This document shows, piece after piece, positions 16,924-25,625 of a DNA stretch of 64,000 nucleotides. A program made the translations under genes and the position numbers. Under the pieces are notes generated by a model. That model was given only the letters and a program-made list of their open reading frames with translations. It had not been told where the DNA came from and did no database searches. The DNA comes from Rhizobium favelukesii (GTDB lineage Bacteria; Pseudomonadota; Alphaproteobacteria; Rhizobiales; Rhizobiaceae): NCBI RefSeq assembly GCF_000577275.2, contig NZ_HG916854.1, forward strand, positions 186,001 through 250,000. The letters run 5' to 3'. The stretch's first letter is position 1, and each line of letters starts with the position of its first letter.

Positions 16924-18297
16924 ATGGTCTATGATGTGGTGATCGTGGGCGCTGGATTTTCCGCAATTGCCAGCGTCTGCAATCTCATCGAACTGTTGCC
17001 TGCCTCCTTTTCGGTCGCGGTCGTCGGCGACGATCCGGGATTCGGGCGCGGTACTGCCTACCGCACGGAGCTTTATCTTCACCGCCTCAACGTGCCGGCA
17101 GGGCGCATGAGCCTGTTTGCGGATCGACCAGACGCATTCGTCGATTGGCTTGCTGAGCACAAGCGGCCCGTGGGTGCTGGCGATTTTGCCTCTCGCCAGG
17201 ATTACGGCCTTTACGTCCGCGACAGTCTGGCGGGGCTTCTTCGAAGGAAACCGCGCTGCCGGGTCGATTTCATCAAGGCAAAAGCGACGGGGTGCCTTGG
17301 GCGCTACAACGCGGCCCTCGGCTTTCTGTTCGACAACGGCAACGAGATCGCAGGTCGCAACATTGTGCTTTGCCTCGGCGTTGGGAGCGCCAAACTGCCG
17401 ATTGACTTGTCCGGACTGCCAGCGCTCGGGGCCAGTCATGTCGTCGACAATCCCTGGCGGTTGTCCTGGCTCGGGCGCGTGGCGTCCGAAGACAGCGTCT
17501 GCATCCTCGGTTCGGGGCTGACGATGATCGATCAGGTTCTCGCCCTTCATGCTCACGGCTTCAAGGGTCATATCGATGTCATCTCCAGGCGCGGTCTTGC
17601 GCCACTCAGCCATGCGCGCGCACCGAAGCCGCCGGCGGAACTCGATGTTGCGACGCTGCCGACCAGATTGAGCGAACTCATGGGGACACTGCGCCGGGAA
17701 AGCAGGTGCGCCGATGATTGGCGCAGCATCATGGACAGCCTGCGTCCGCAGACTCAGACGCTGTGGCAGCGTTTGCCGTTGTCCGAACGAAGCCGGTTTT
17801 TGCGCCACGCTCTACCGTGGTGGAACATCCATCGACACCGGGTCGCGCCCGATGTCTTCGAACGATTTGAGGAGATAACAAGAAGCGGACAGATCGCGCT
17901 CCACGCGGGTTACCTGCTCAACGTCGAAGCTGGAGATCGGCTCACGCTTTGCTATCGGGCCAGGGGGCGGCGCGATGTCCTGTCCATTCAGACCGATTGG
18001 ATCGTGAACTGCACCGGCATGGAGCGGGCAGGTATGGCGCATTCGCCGCTATTGCGTGCGATGCAGCACCAGGGTCTGATCGAAGCCGACCCACTTGGGC
18101 TCGGCATCATAGTCGATCCTCGGTCGCGCATCCCGAAAACCTCGGAAAATGGCGTGTCCATCTACGCCGTGGGCGCGCTGACTGCCGGCCAGTTCTGGGA
18201 AATCACCGCCGTGCCTGATCTGCGGGTGCAGGCCCGCAAGGTAGCAGAAGCGATCGCGAAGCGCCGTTGGGCTAAGAGTGGGCAGGACGATGGTTGA
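16924..18297 (+). CDS. FAD/NAD(P)-binding protein (NAD_binding_9/YdhS-like), copy 1
   Basis: Cytosolic flavoprotein of 457 residues. The dinucleotide fold is plain at the N-terminus (DVVIVGAGFSAIASV), followed by the family pattern FGRGTAYRTE and the LNVPAGRM loop. A second nucleotide-binding motif lies near residue 195 (VCILGSGLTMID), and there is a C-terminal IYAVGALTAGQFWE. A CGGAGA ribosome site precedes the ATG at 16924; longer in-frame starts lack one. A paralogue sits at 32099-33514, again next to an LLM monooxygenase gene. The family (uncharacterised, related to YdhS) has no established reaction. Linkage suggests a redox role in organosulfur use, which is inference. Confidence 0.8.
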   Translation: MVYDVVIVGAGFSAIASVCNLIELLPASFSVAVVGDDPGFGRGTAYRTELYLHRLNVPAGRMSLFADRPDAFVDWLAEHKRPVGAGDFASRQDYGLYVRDSLAGLLRRKPRCRVDFIKAKATGCLGRYNAALGFLFDNGNEIAGRNIVLCLGVGSAKLPIDLSGLPALGASHVVDNPWRLSWLGRVASEDSVCILGSGLTMIDQVLALHAHGFKGHIDVISRRGLAPLSHARAPKPPAELDVATLPTRLSELMGTLRRESRCADDWRSIMDSLRPQTQTLWQRLPLSERSRFLRHALPWWNIHRHRVAPDVFERFEEITRSGQIALHAGYLLNVEAGDRLTLCYRARGRRDVLSIQTDWIVNCTGMERAGMAHSPLLRAMQHQGLIEADPLGLGIIVDPRSRIPKTSENGVSIYAVGALTAGQFWEITAVPDLRVQARKVAEAIAKRRWAKSGQDDG

Positions 18298-18314
18298 GCC
18301 GACTGCAGGCAGGG

Positions 18315-19472
18315 TCAAGATTGCGGCGTTGCGCGGCCAAGCGCGTTTCGGGCGGCGATCGTTCTGATCATGTGGTTCTGCGGCGCATGTGAGCGCCCCG
18401 TTATGGCGTCGCGGTGATGGCGCTCAAGCTGAAAATCACGGTTCAGGCCCGGGTTTTCGGAAAGGTCGAGGGCAAGGCTGGTAATGGCAACGGCATTGTC
18501 GATGACAACGTGGCGAACGCTCATGCCCTCCATTCCAACAGGTCTGCCGGCGTCGACGTCTTCGCCAAGCGAACGCAAAAGTCTGGCGTTGGTGGCAAGC
18601 CGAACCTCGATCTCTCCCAGTCCGTCCTGGATACGCGGCACGGTAGCGATCGGTGAGCCGAGGCTTGCAGGCCTATGATGGGCGGCAAAGGCGAGCACGC
18701 GGTCGCGCGCAGAAACTGCCACGCCATGGTAAACCGCGCCGATGAGCGAGAAGAAGAAGGCTGTTGCGTGCTCTTCGCGACGCAGCGGCTCCGATGCGGG
18801 CTGAGCTTCGATGACATCTTGAAGCGGCACGACGACACCGTCGAGTATGATATCGTCGCTGGCCGTCGCATGCATGCCTGCGGCGTTCCATGTCTTTTCT
18901 ATGTGCAGGCCAGGACTGTCCGTGGGGACGAGGAAGGAAGCAAGCCGCGGCTCCTTCTCATCGGTCAGCGCCAGTAGCGATACCCACTTGAGAACCGGTA
19001 TACCGGTGACGTAGGACTTACGACCGGTGATGCGCCAGGTGTCGCCATCAAGATGCGCGATCGTTTCGGGCAATGCCCCGTGAGCGGGAGAGCCGATGCG
19101 GGGCTCGGCCTGGGCGGCGTTGATCAGGGCAGGGCCAAGCCTGTTTGCCGACAACACCCGTTCGGCGAGATGTGTAGGCCATTTTTTATAGCGGCGCAGG
19201 CTATAGTGGCTGTTGTAGTGCATCGCCAGAACAAGCGCGGTCGAAGGTTCGCCGCGCGCGATCTCGCTTACCACTGCCTGTGCCTCGGCAAGCCCGCCGC
19301 CATGGCCCCCGTGTTCGCGTGCGGTCACAAGGCCAAGCAGTCCGGCCTCGAACAGACGCGTGAAGTTTTCGAAGGGAAACTCTCCCGTCGCGTCATGGTG
19401 GGCGGCGCGCTCGGCAAAATCCGCGGCGAGCCGCCGGGCCTTGTCCACCGGGTCGGTCGGTTGCTGAAGCAT
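18315..19472 (-). CDS. Acyl-CoA-dehydrogenase-fold flavin monooxygenase (DszC/SfnB-like)
   Basis: Cytosolic flavoprotein of 385 residues with the acyl-CoA dehydrogenase fold. The N-terminal helical part contains LGLVTAREHGGHGGG (near 49-63), the mid part has GRKSYVTG (about 150), and the C-terminal helices carry the basic RDFQLERHHRDAITGR. The catalytic glutamate of true acyl-CoA dehydrogenases is not evident, and the genomic setting is that of DszC-like oxygenases, which oxidise sulfur using FMNH2. It is the last gene of the operon running from the SBP (23359) through the LLM (21721) and the DszB-like gene (20531), and starts 21 bp after the latter. An AAAGGACG ribosome site precedes the ATG. 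A genuine dehydrogenase role cannot be excluded. Confidence 0.75.
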   Translation of the reverse strand: MLQQPTDPVDKARRLAADFAERAAHHDATGEFPFENFTRLFEAGLLGLVTAREHGGHGGGLAEAQAVVSEIARGEPSTALVLAMHYNSHYSLRRYKKWPTHLAERVLSANRLGPALINAAQAEPRIGSPAHGALPETIAHLDGDTWRITGRKSYVTGIPVLKWVSLLALTDEKEPRLASFLVPTDSPGLHIEKTWNAAGMHATASDDIILDGVVVPLQDVIEAQPASEPLRREEHATAFFFSLIGAVYHGVAVSARDRVLAFAAHHRPASLGSPIATVPRIQDGLGEIEVRLATNARLLRSLGEDVDAGRPVGMEGMSVRHVVIDNAVAITSLALDLSENPGLNRDFQLERHHRDAITGRSHAPQNHMIRTIAARNALGRATPQS

Positions 19473-19493
19473 GGTCTCGATCGTCCTTTTGGT

Positions 19494-20531
19494 TCAGGCC
19501 ACAGCATGCCGGTCGAAGCCGTCGATGTGGCGGCGATCGACCCAGTCGGCGATGCTGAAGTCGGCTTCAAGAAAGCCGAAATCGCGCAGGAAATCCTTGT
19601 AGTGGCTGATCGCGTCGACCAGCTCCGGCTGAAGCCCGAGGCCGAGATGCCTGTGGATGTCGGGGCCATTGGCGGCGAGCACCTGGTCTTCGCTGGCGCC
19701 AGATTCACGTGCAACGAAACGTCTCGTCTCCTCCGGATGGGCTTCAGCCCATGTGCTTGCCTTGAAAATCGCTTCCAGCAGGCGGGCGACGAGATCCGGC
19801 CGCTCGTCGGCCAGGCGTTCGTCCACCGTCAGCACGCGTGGCGAACCGGAATTGATGCGGATCTTCGCATCGGGGTGAAAGCCGAACTCGACGACCTCGA
19901 CGGCACCGATGAGGTTTGCGACGTTGATGCCGGCCGTTCCCTTCACGTAGATGGCGTCCACGTCGCCGCGGATGAGTGCGGCAACGTCCTCGCCATATGC
20001 CTGCCGGCGTTTCAACCCGAAAAGCGACAGGCCCTCCTGTGTCGAAAGCACTGAATCGGCAAGGGTGATGTCGACGATCTCGACATCGCTCAGTGCCAGG
20101 TCTTCGAGCGAAAGCGCCGAAACGAGGCCCTTCAATGCGGTGGCGCGCATGAAATCGACAATGCCTTCCGGGCGGCGGGCAATGCCGAAGCGACGCCCCT
20201 TCAGATCCTTCGTTGTCTTTATGCCGGTTTCAGGCAGGGTGATGATCGCCTGAAATTCGTCGGTCCAGGTGATGCCGACGAGGCGTGTCTTGCGTCCCTC
20301 CGAGCGCGCCCGGATCGGCGGCACGTTGCCGCCATGGCGGAACGACCAGTCGAGCGTATGGTTGAAATGGCTCTGGCGGATGCTGCGGTCGGGCGAATCG
20401 ATGATCGACTTCAGCGTCACGCCCTCCTTGCGGAAATTTTCTTCGAGGTAACCGAGCTGCGCGGCAAGGCCGACAGGCGTCGGCACGGGGCAGCGCGTGT
20501 ACCAGATTTCGGAAATGGCATTGCTTGTCAT
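19494..20531 (-). CDS. DszB-like sulfinate desulfinase (resembles an SsuA/TauA-type binding protein)
   Basis: The 345-residue product has the periplasmic-binding-protein fold of SsuA/NrtA proteins but no signal peptide: it begins MTSNAISEIWYTRCPVPTPV. Rhodococcus DszB, a cytosolic 2-(2'-hydroxyphenyl)benzenesulfinate desulfinase built on the same fold, uses Cys27, His60 and Arg70. Here Cys14 lies in YTRCPVP (DszB: YSNCPVP), His55 in QSHFNHT, and Arg65 in FRHGGNVPPI (DszB: RFGGEIPPL); the His-to-Arg spacing of 10 is the same. The gene sits between an SfnG-like LLM (11 bp upstream) and a DszC-like gene, so the trio mirrors dszABC. Likely role: hydrolysis of an organic sulfinate to sulfite. Automatic annotation would probably call it an ABC transporter binding protein. 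The start at 20531 has GAGGCGC-type upstream purines. Confidence 0.75.
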   Translation of the reverse strand: MTSNAISEIWYTRCPVPTPVGLAAQLGYLEENFRKEGVTLKSIIDSPDRSIRQSHFNHTLDWSFRHGGNVPPIRARSEGRKTRLVGITWTDEFQAIITLPETGIKTTKDLKGRRFGIARRPEGIVDFMRATALKGLVSALSLEDLALSDVEIVDITLADSVLSTQEGLSLFGLKRRQAYGEDVAALIRGDVDAIYVKGTAGINVANLIGAVEVVEFGFHPDAKIRINSGSPRVLTVDERLADERPDLVARLLEAIFKASTWAEAHPEETRRFVARESGASEDQVLAANGPDIHRHLGLGLQPELVDAISHYKDFLRDFGFLEADFSIADWVDRRHIDGFDRHAVA

Positions 20532-20542
20532 CGCGCCTCTCC

Positions 20543-21721
20543 TCAGTGCCGAAGGCCAGCTTGTTTCATCAGGGGAAGGACGTGCGAACCGAAGAATTCG
20601 AGATCGTCGCGGAAGTCGAAGAAGCTGAGCTGCAGGCCGTCGACGCCAGCCTCCTTCAGCTTGACGAACTGGTCGACCACCTGTTCGGGCGAGCCGATGA
20701 CGCGGATGTTGCCGCCGATGGCGCGGTAGGGATCCTGGGGATCGCGCCCCTTCCAGGCTTGCGCGTCCGAATTCAGCGACTGGAAGCCCTGTGGTGAACG
20801 ATGATCGGCATGGGCAACAATTCGCTCGGCCAATTCCCAGGCCTCCTTCTCCGTCGGCCGACAGATCACCATTGGATTGAGAAGCGTGCGGACCGTGCGG
20901 CCGACGTCGATTGCGGCGTCCTTGACCCGCTTCGTATGCGCCGGCAGCGATTGCAGGGCACTGTCGATGTCGGCACCCGTCGGACTGGTGATGAAGACGA
21001 TATCCGAGTAGCGGCCTGCAAAGGCAATCCCTGCATCGGAACCGGTGGCGTTGACGAGGATCGGACGGCCGAAATTCGGCTTTGGTGTCACAAAGCCGCC
21101 GCCGAGTTTCCAACTGCTTTCTCCTTCGAAGGAGAAATTTTCCGTATCGCTCCACAGGCGCTGTACAACTTCCAGGAATTCGGCTGCGAGCTCATACCGC
21201 CTATCGTGTTCGATGCGCGGCCAGCCGAACATTTCATGTTCGACGGCGCGATGACCGGTCACCACGTTGATGCCCCAGCGCCCGCCGGTGATGTGATCGA
21301 GCGTTGCCCCGAACTTTGCCAGATGCAAGGGATGCCACGGGCCATAGAGCACGTGCATGGTCGAAATCAGCATGATCTTCTTGGTGAGGCCCGCCAACGC
21401 CGCTATCGATACAAAGCTGTCCAGTGCCTGGCCGTCGAAGACGCCACCATACCCGCCCTTCGGCAGCCATTGAGACAGCGCAAAGACGAGATCGAATCCG
21501 AGTTCTTCGGCCTTCAGCGTCAGAGCCTTGTTGTAGTCGAAACGCCAGTCCGTCGATCTTTCCAGCGTCGATTGGGTCCAGCCGCCGGCCTGGATCGGCA
21601 GGAAGAGGCCGAGAAGAAGCGGTTGCTTGAGCGCCTGCGACAAGGGGCTTTCGGCAAAGTCGGTCGGGGCCGCAAATTTCGGCAGGCCAACGATCGATCC
21701 GGGACGATGTTGAATGGACAT
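20543..21721 (-). CDS. SfnG/RutA-branch FMN-dependent monooxygenase
   Basis: LLM-superfamily flavin monooxygenase of 392 residues. The stretch GGWTQSTLERSTDWRFDYNK (residues 46-65) and FDLVFALSQW resemble dimethylsulfone monooxygenase SfnG (GGLVxSKIEQRTDWxxDYN). HITGGRWGINVVTGHRAVEH, DRRYELAAEFL and the C-terminal FFDFRDDLEFFG complete the barrel. A CGGGAGC ribosome site lies before the start. It stands first of three enzyme genes (LLM, DszB-like, DszC-like), 33 bp after a peptide-type binding protein gene. The neighbours favour cleavage of a C-S bond in an organosulfur substrate; the pyrimidine-oxygenase (RutA) branch is less likely here. Confidence 0.82.
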   Translation of the reverse strand: MSIQHRPGSIVGLPKFAAPTDFAESPLSQALKQPLLLGLFLPIQAGGWTQSTLERSTDWRFDYNKALTLKAEELGFDLVFALSQWLPKGGYGGVFDGQALDSFVSIAALAGLTKKIMLISTMHVLYGPWHPLHLAKFGATLDHITGGRWGINVVTGHRAVEHEMFGWPRIEHDRRYELAAEFLEVVQRLWSDTENFSFEGESSWKLGGGFVTPKPNFGRPILVNATGSDAGIAFAGRYSDIVFITSPTGADIDSALQSLPAHTKRVKDAAIDVGRTVRTLLNPMVICRPTEKEAWELAERIVAHADHRSPQGFQSLNSDAQAWKGRDPQDPYRAIGGNIRVIGSPEQVVDQFVKLKEAGVDGLQLSFFDFRDDLEFFGSHVLPLMKQAGLRH

Positions 21722-21754
21722 GCATAATGCTCCCGTTTGTTGGTCGTTGCATGA

Positions 21755-23359
21755 TCAGGATGCGGCGACGTAGGCATAGGCAAGGCTGCCGGCCACGCCC
21801 TCGCCACCAACGGTGTGATCGGAGATGCGCCTGTTATAGATCGTCAGTTCCGGCTGGCTGACGATGTCGATCGCCGGCACGTCCTCGACGAGGATCTGCT
21901 GGATGTCGCGCCACTGCGCGATGCGCTTTTCCGGGTCGACTTCGACGGCAGCTGCTTCAAGCAGCTGATCGACCTTCGGATTGCTATAGGCCGCTCCGTT
22001 GGAGAATGGCACGCCGGGCTTGAAGTTCTTGCTCCAATAGAGGCGCTGTACGCCGACCGTCGGATCGAAGAGGTTGCTCATCCCTTCGAAGGCGAAGTCG
22101 AAGTCGCGATCCGTATAGATGCGCTTGGTGTAGGTTGCAAAATCCTGGCTGCGAACCGTCGCGTCGATGCCGACCTTGGCAAGCGCCTGGCGAATATATT
22201 CGGATCCCCGTGGATAGGTCTCGCCGCTCGGCACGTAGTCTAGATTGATGCGGGCGCGTATGCCGTCGGCGCCGCGCGGGTAGCCGGCCTCATCCAGGAG
22301 TTTCTCGGCCGCGGCCAGATCGATCGGATAGGTCTTGAGATCGGGCACATACCATTTTGCCAGATGGGGATTGATCGGGCCCGGGATGGCGGCGCCGTAG
22401 CCATAGTTGATGGTGTTCAGGATGACGTTGCGGTCGATGACATGGGCAAAGGCACGGCGCACCCGTACATCCTTGAAGAAGGGACGCTCGAGATTGAACT
22501 CGATGCGGCTGACGCCATTTGCATATTGGTAGCCGTTGGCCTCGAAGGCGAGCGTTTCGACGCCCTTCAGTCGCTCGAGATCGCTGAGCGGCACGGGCGT
22601 TGACGGCGCAAGGTCGATTTCGCCGGTCTCGATCGCGATCGAACGGGCGGCTGCATCCGGAATGAAGCGGACGATCAGCTGGTCGAGATAGGGGCGTGGC
22701 TGATCCCAATAGTCGGGGTTGCGTTCATAGACGATGTGGCTGCCGCGCACCCATTCCTTGAACTTGAAGGGGCCGGTGCCGATTGGCGCCAGATTGGCCG
22801 GGTTCTCCGCAACCTTGGTACCCTCATAGACGTGGCGCGGCACGATCGGCGTTTCCGATGCGGCAAGAGCAGTGATCAGATAGGGCGCCGGCTTTGACAG
22901 TTTCAGAACGACCGTCAGCGCGTCGGGCGTTTCGATGTCGACAAGATTGAGGAAGGTGTTGCGCCCACGCGGGTGCACCTCTTTCAGGGTCTTGATCGAG
23001 AAGGCGACATCGGCGGAGGTGAAGGGCTGCCCGTCATGCCATTTCACGCCCTCGCGCAGCTTGAATGTGTAGGTCACTCCATCGGGACTGACGGTCCATT
23101 GCTTGGCGAGCAAGGGACGCGGGTTCAGCTCGAAATCGTAGGTGAGAAGGCCTTCCGTCGTCTTCGGCGATACGTAGACCGCATTGAACGCCGTGTGGGC
23201 GATCGTTGTCAGGACAGGTGGCTCGGCCGAGAGCAGGAGCGTTGCTGTGCCTCCGCGCGTTGCTGCAGCAAAGGCTGGAAGCCGGGCTGCTGCCGTGACG
23301 GCAATTGCGACCGAGGCAAGGAGGAAGCTGCGGCGTGTGGGTGCCGGGAATAGTGACAT
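21755..23359 (-). CDS. Peptide/nickel-type ABC substrate-binding protein, Tat-exported (SBP family 5), copy 1
   Basis: Periplasmic binding protein of the DppA/OppA family, 534 residues. TRRSFLLAS near residue 11 is a twin-arginine signal, followed by a hydrophobic stretch and cleavage near PAFAA. Family 5 landmarks include LLTYDFELNPRPLLAKQW, YTFKLREGVKWHDG and RAFAHVIDRN. I chose the ATG at 23359, which lies 9 nt after AGGG; a TTG three codons earlier lies directly on that site. It is the first gene of the minus-strand LLM-DszB-DszC operon and is divergent from dppBCDF (23635 on). Two more binding proteins of the same family lie at 33583 and 47844. Confidence 0.9.
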   Translation of the reverse strand: MSLFPAPTRRSFLLASVAIAVTAAARLPAFAAATRGGTATLLLSAEPPVLTTIAHTAFNAVYVSPKTTEGLLTYDFELNPRPLLAKQWTVSPDGVTYTFKLREGVKWHDGQPFTSADVAFSIKTLKEVHPRGRNTFLNLVDIETPDALTVVLKLSKPAPYLITALAASETPIVPRHVYEGTKVAENPANLAPIGTGPFKFKEWVRGSHIVYERNPDYWDQPRPYLDQLIVRFIPDAAARSIAIETGEIDLAPSTPVPLSDLERLKGVETLAFEANGYQYANGVSRIEFNLERPFFKDVRVRRAFAHVIDRNVILNTINYGYGAAIPGPINPHLAKWYVPDLKTYPIDLAAAEKLLDEAGYPRGADGIRARINLDYVPSGETYPRGSEYIRQALAKVGIDATVRSQDFATYTKRIYTDRDFDFAFEGMSNLFDPTVGVQRLYWSKNFKPGVPFSNGAAYSNPKVDQLLEAAAVEVDPEKRIAQWRDIQQILVEDVPAIDIVSQPELTIYNRRISDHTVGGEGVAGSLAYAYVAAS

Positions 23360-23634
23360 TTCGTTCAACCCTCATGATCTCAAAGGCCGCTTGGGCCTGG
23401 TTCGGTGCCATTGCGCAGATCACTCCCGGCGTAGAGATTTTTGCCAGTCGATCACGATGATGTGGTATAAAATTCCGCAATTGAACAGTTGGCGGTATTG
23501 AATTCCTAAAAGTAGGTTGTAGAACGACTCCTTTGGAATTATCTACCTATATGATTTGACAAAACCCACAGAATTAGTCAACTAATTACACAGCAAAACG
23601 AGGCGAAATCTTTTCAGGTCGCGAGGCGGGACAC
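23360..23634. promoter_or_regulatory. Divergent promoter region of the desulfurisation/dpp cluster
   Basis: Some 275 bp separate the start of the binding-protein gene (minus) from the permease gene (plus). The middle is AT-rich (about 23480-23600) and contains facing GAATTCC and GGAATTAT elements around 23498-23545 that could be a regulator site. Both transcription units must be driven from here. No gene fits in it. Confidence 0.5.
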
Positions 23635-24624
23635 ATGTCGGCTTACAGGCGGATCGGACGAACCATCGGCAGGACGATTATTCAGGCCGTGCCCACAATG
23701 CTCGGGATCGTCATTTTGAATTTCTTCCTGCTCAAGCTGGCACCGGGCGATGCGGCCGATGTCATGGCGGCAGAATCGGGTTCGGCGACGGTGGAGACCA
23801 TGGCCGCGTTGCGGGAGCGCTTCGGATTAGACAATCCTATCCTTGTCCAGCTGGCCAACTACCTGAACAACCTCGCGCACTTCAGCCTGGGCTTCTCCCC
23901 GCGCTACGGAATGCCTGTCGCCGATCTGATTGGTCAGCGGCTGCCCGGCACTCTTGTGCTGATGCTGGCGGCGCTGGCGATCGCAATTGCCGTCGGGCTA
24001 CTGCTCGGTTCGCTGATGGCAACCTTCTCGGGGCGTTTGCCCGACCGCATCATCTCCGTCGTTTCGCTGCTGTTTTATTCGATCCCTGGCTTCTGGATCG
24101 GTCTGATGCTGATCCTTCTGTTTTCCGTCAAGCTCGGCTGGTTGCCGAGCGGCGGCGACAGCACGATCGGCTCGCGGCTGACGGGATTGCCGGAATTGAT
24201 CGACAGGGCGCGCTACATGGTGTTGCCGGCCACCTCGCTGGCACTCTTCTACCTCGCGATCTACGCACGGTTGACACGCGCCTCAATGCTGGAGGTCAAG
24301 TCGCAGGATTTCGTGCGCACGGCACGCGCCAAAGGTGTCTCGCCCTTCGTGCTGACGACGCGCCACGTCCTGCGCAATGCCCTTATCCCCATTACGACGA
24401 TGGCCGGTATGCACTTTGGCGGCATGCTCGGCGGCGCGGTCGTGGTCGAGACTGTCTACAGCTGGCCGGGACTAGGCCGGCTGGCATTCGAAGCCGTCAT
24501 GGCGCGCGACTTCAGCGTGCTGCTCGGAATACTCCTGCTGTCTTCCTTCCTCGTGATCGTCGCCAATGCCGCCGTCGACCTCGTGCAGGCATGGATCGAT
24601 CCCCGAATTGGAGCAAGTCGATGA
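23635..24624 (+). CDS. Peptide-type ABC transporter permease (DppB-like)
   Basis: Inner-membrane permease of 329 residues. It has six hydrophobic segments, an N-terminal TMLGIVILNFFLLKLAPGD typical of DppB (xPxxxGVxxxxFxxxxxxPGD), and the EAA loop VRTARAKGVSPFVLTTRHVLRNAL near residue 225. It opens the plus-strand operon dppB-C-D-F and ends overlapping dppC by 4 nt. The importer probably serves one or more of the three peptide-type binding proteins encoded around it, of which the first is divergent. Confidence 0.92.
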   Translation: MSAYRRIGRTIGRTIIQAVPTMLGIVILNFFLLKLAPGDAADVMAAESGSATVETMAALRERFGLDNPILVQLANYLNNLAHFSLGFSPRYGMPVADLIGQRLPGTLVLMLAALAIAIAVGLLLGSLMATFSGRLPDRIISVVSLLFYSIPGFWIGLMLILLFSVKLGWLPSGGDSTIGSRLTGLPELIDRARYMVLPATSLALFYLAIYARLTRASMLEVKSQDFVRTARAKGVSPFVLTTRHVLRNALIPITTMAGMHFGGMLGGAVVVETVYSWPGLGRLAFEAVMARDFSVLLGILLLSSFLVIVANAAVDLVQAWIDPRIGASR

Positions 24625-25625
24625 ACAGTCCAAAACTTGGAACTCTTGCCGGTCGAGCAATCGACTTTGCGCCGCAGGCAAAGCTTAAAGACAGCCAGCC
24701 GGCGCCGGCCCCGTCCAAGCCGCCGCGCTGGACACATATTCATGCCCCCGACGTGCGTGCGTCGATGTCTGGCACCGCCTGGCGCGGCATGCGGCGGGAG
24801 GTGAAGGTCTTCCTAGCCAATCCCAATGCGCTCTTTGGCACAGGCATCCTCCTCGTCGTTGCTCTTTCAGCTTTGTTTGCTCCACTCCTCTATCCGGGCG
24901 ATCCGCTGGAGATGGTGGCGAGGCCGTTCCTCTGGCCGGGCCAGAATCCAGCGTATCCGCTTGGCACCGACTCCATGGGGCGTGATGTGCTGGCCGGCAT
25001 CGTTCACGGGGCGCGGATCTCCCTGACCGTCGGGCTTGCAGCCACCGCACTTGGGCTGACGGCCGGGATTGCCATCGGTGCTGCCGCGGGATATTTCGGC
25101 GGCCTGGTCGACGATGTGCTCGTCAAGTTCATCGAGATATTCCAGACCATTCCGAGCTTTGTGCTGCTTGTCGTCCTCGTGGCCATTGCCCAGCCGACGA
25201 CAGCAACCGTTACGGTTGCGATCGCAATTGTCAGCTGGCCGACCGTGGCGCGGCTGACGCGCGCCGAATTCAGGGCCATTCGCGAGAAGGACTACGTGCT
25301 TGCCGCCCGCAGCCTCGGGTTCGGCCATGCGCGCATCATCTTCCGCGAGATCCTGCCGAACGCCCTGCCGCCGCTGATCGTCACCTCCTCGGTGATGGTG
25401 GCAAGCGCCATTTTGATGGAATCAGCGCTGTCCTTCATGGGGCTCGGCGATCCCAACCGTGTCTCCTGGGGTTCGATGATCGGTGCGGGACGCGATGTCA
25501 TCCGCACCGCCTGGTATCTGACGGCGCTGCCTGGTCTGGCGATTGTCTTTGCGGTGCTTGCTCTCAACCTGATCGGCGACGGTCTCAACGACGCGCTCAA
25601 CCCGCGTTTTTCGGAGGAACGCTGA
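24621..25625 (+). CDS. Peptide-type ABC transporter permease (DppC-like)
   Basis: Partner permease of 334 residues. After about 55 hydrophilic residues there are six hydrophobic segments, with DSMGRDVLAGIVHGARISL (DppC hallmark) and the EAA loop ALRSLGFGHARIIFREIL-type stretch near residue 230. The ATG at 24621 overlaps the dppB stop (ATGA), which is preferred over an earlier ATG at 24591. Its stop overlaps the next gene start (TGATG), so B, C and D are translationally coupled. Confidence 0.92.
   Translation: MNSPKLGTLAGRAIDFAPQAKLKDSQPAPAPSKPPRWTHIHAPDVRASMSGTAWRGMRREVKVFLANPNALFGTGILLVVALSALFAPLLYPGDPLEMVARPFLWPGQNPAYPLGTDSMGRDVLAGIVHGARISLTVGLAATALGLTAGIAIGAAAGYFGGLVDDVLVKFIEIFQTIPSFVLLVVLVAIAQPTTATVTVAIAIVSWPTVARLTRAEFRAIREKDYVLAARSLGFGHARIIFREILPNALPPLIVTSSVMVASAILMESALSFMGLGDPNRVSWGSMIGAGRDVIRTAWYLTALPGLAIVFAVLALNLIGDGLNDALNPRFSEER

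Noticed and set aside
16746..16934. Small protein MYREDRLFYFFIEDGHFSFA... upstream of the FAD/NAD(P)-binding gene
   Set aside because: No ribosome site, no family, and its end overlaps the preferred start of the flavoprotein gene.
19494..21155. Extended 553-residue version of the DszB-like protein
   Set aside because: The extra N-terminal 208 residues lie inside the LLM gene in another frame; the ATG at 20531 fits the DszB N-terminus.
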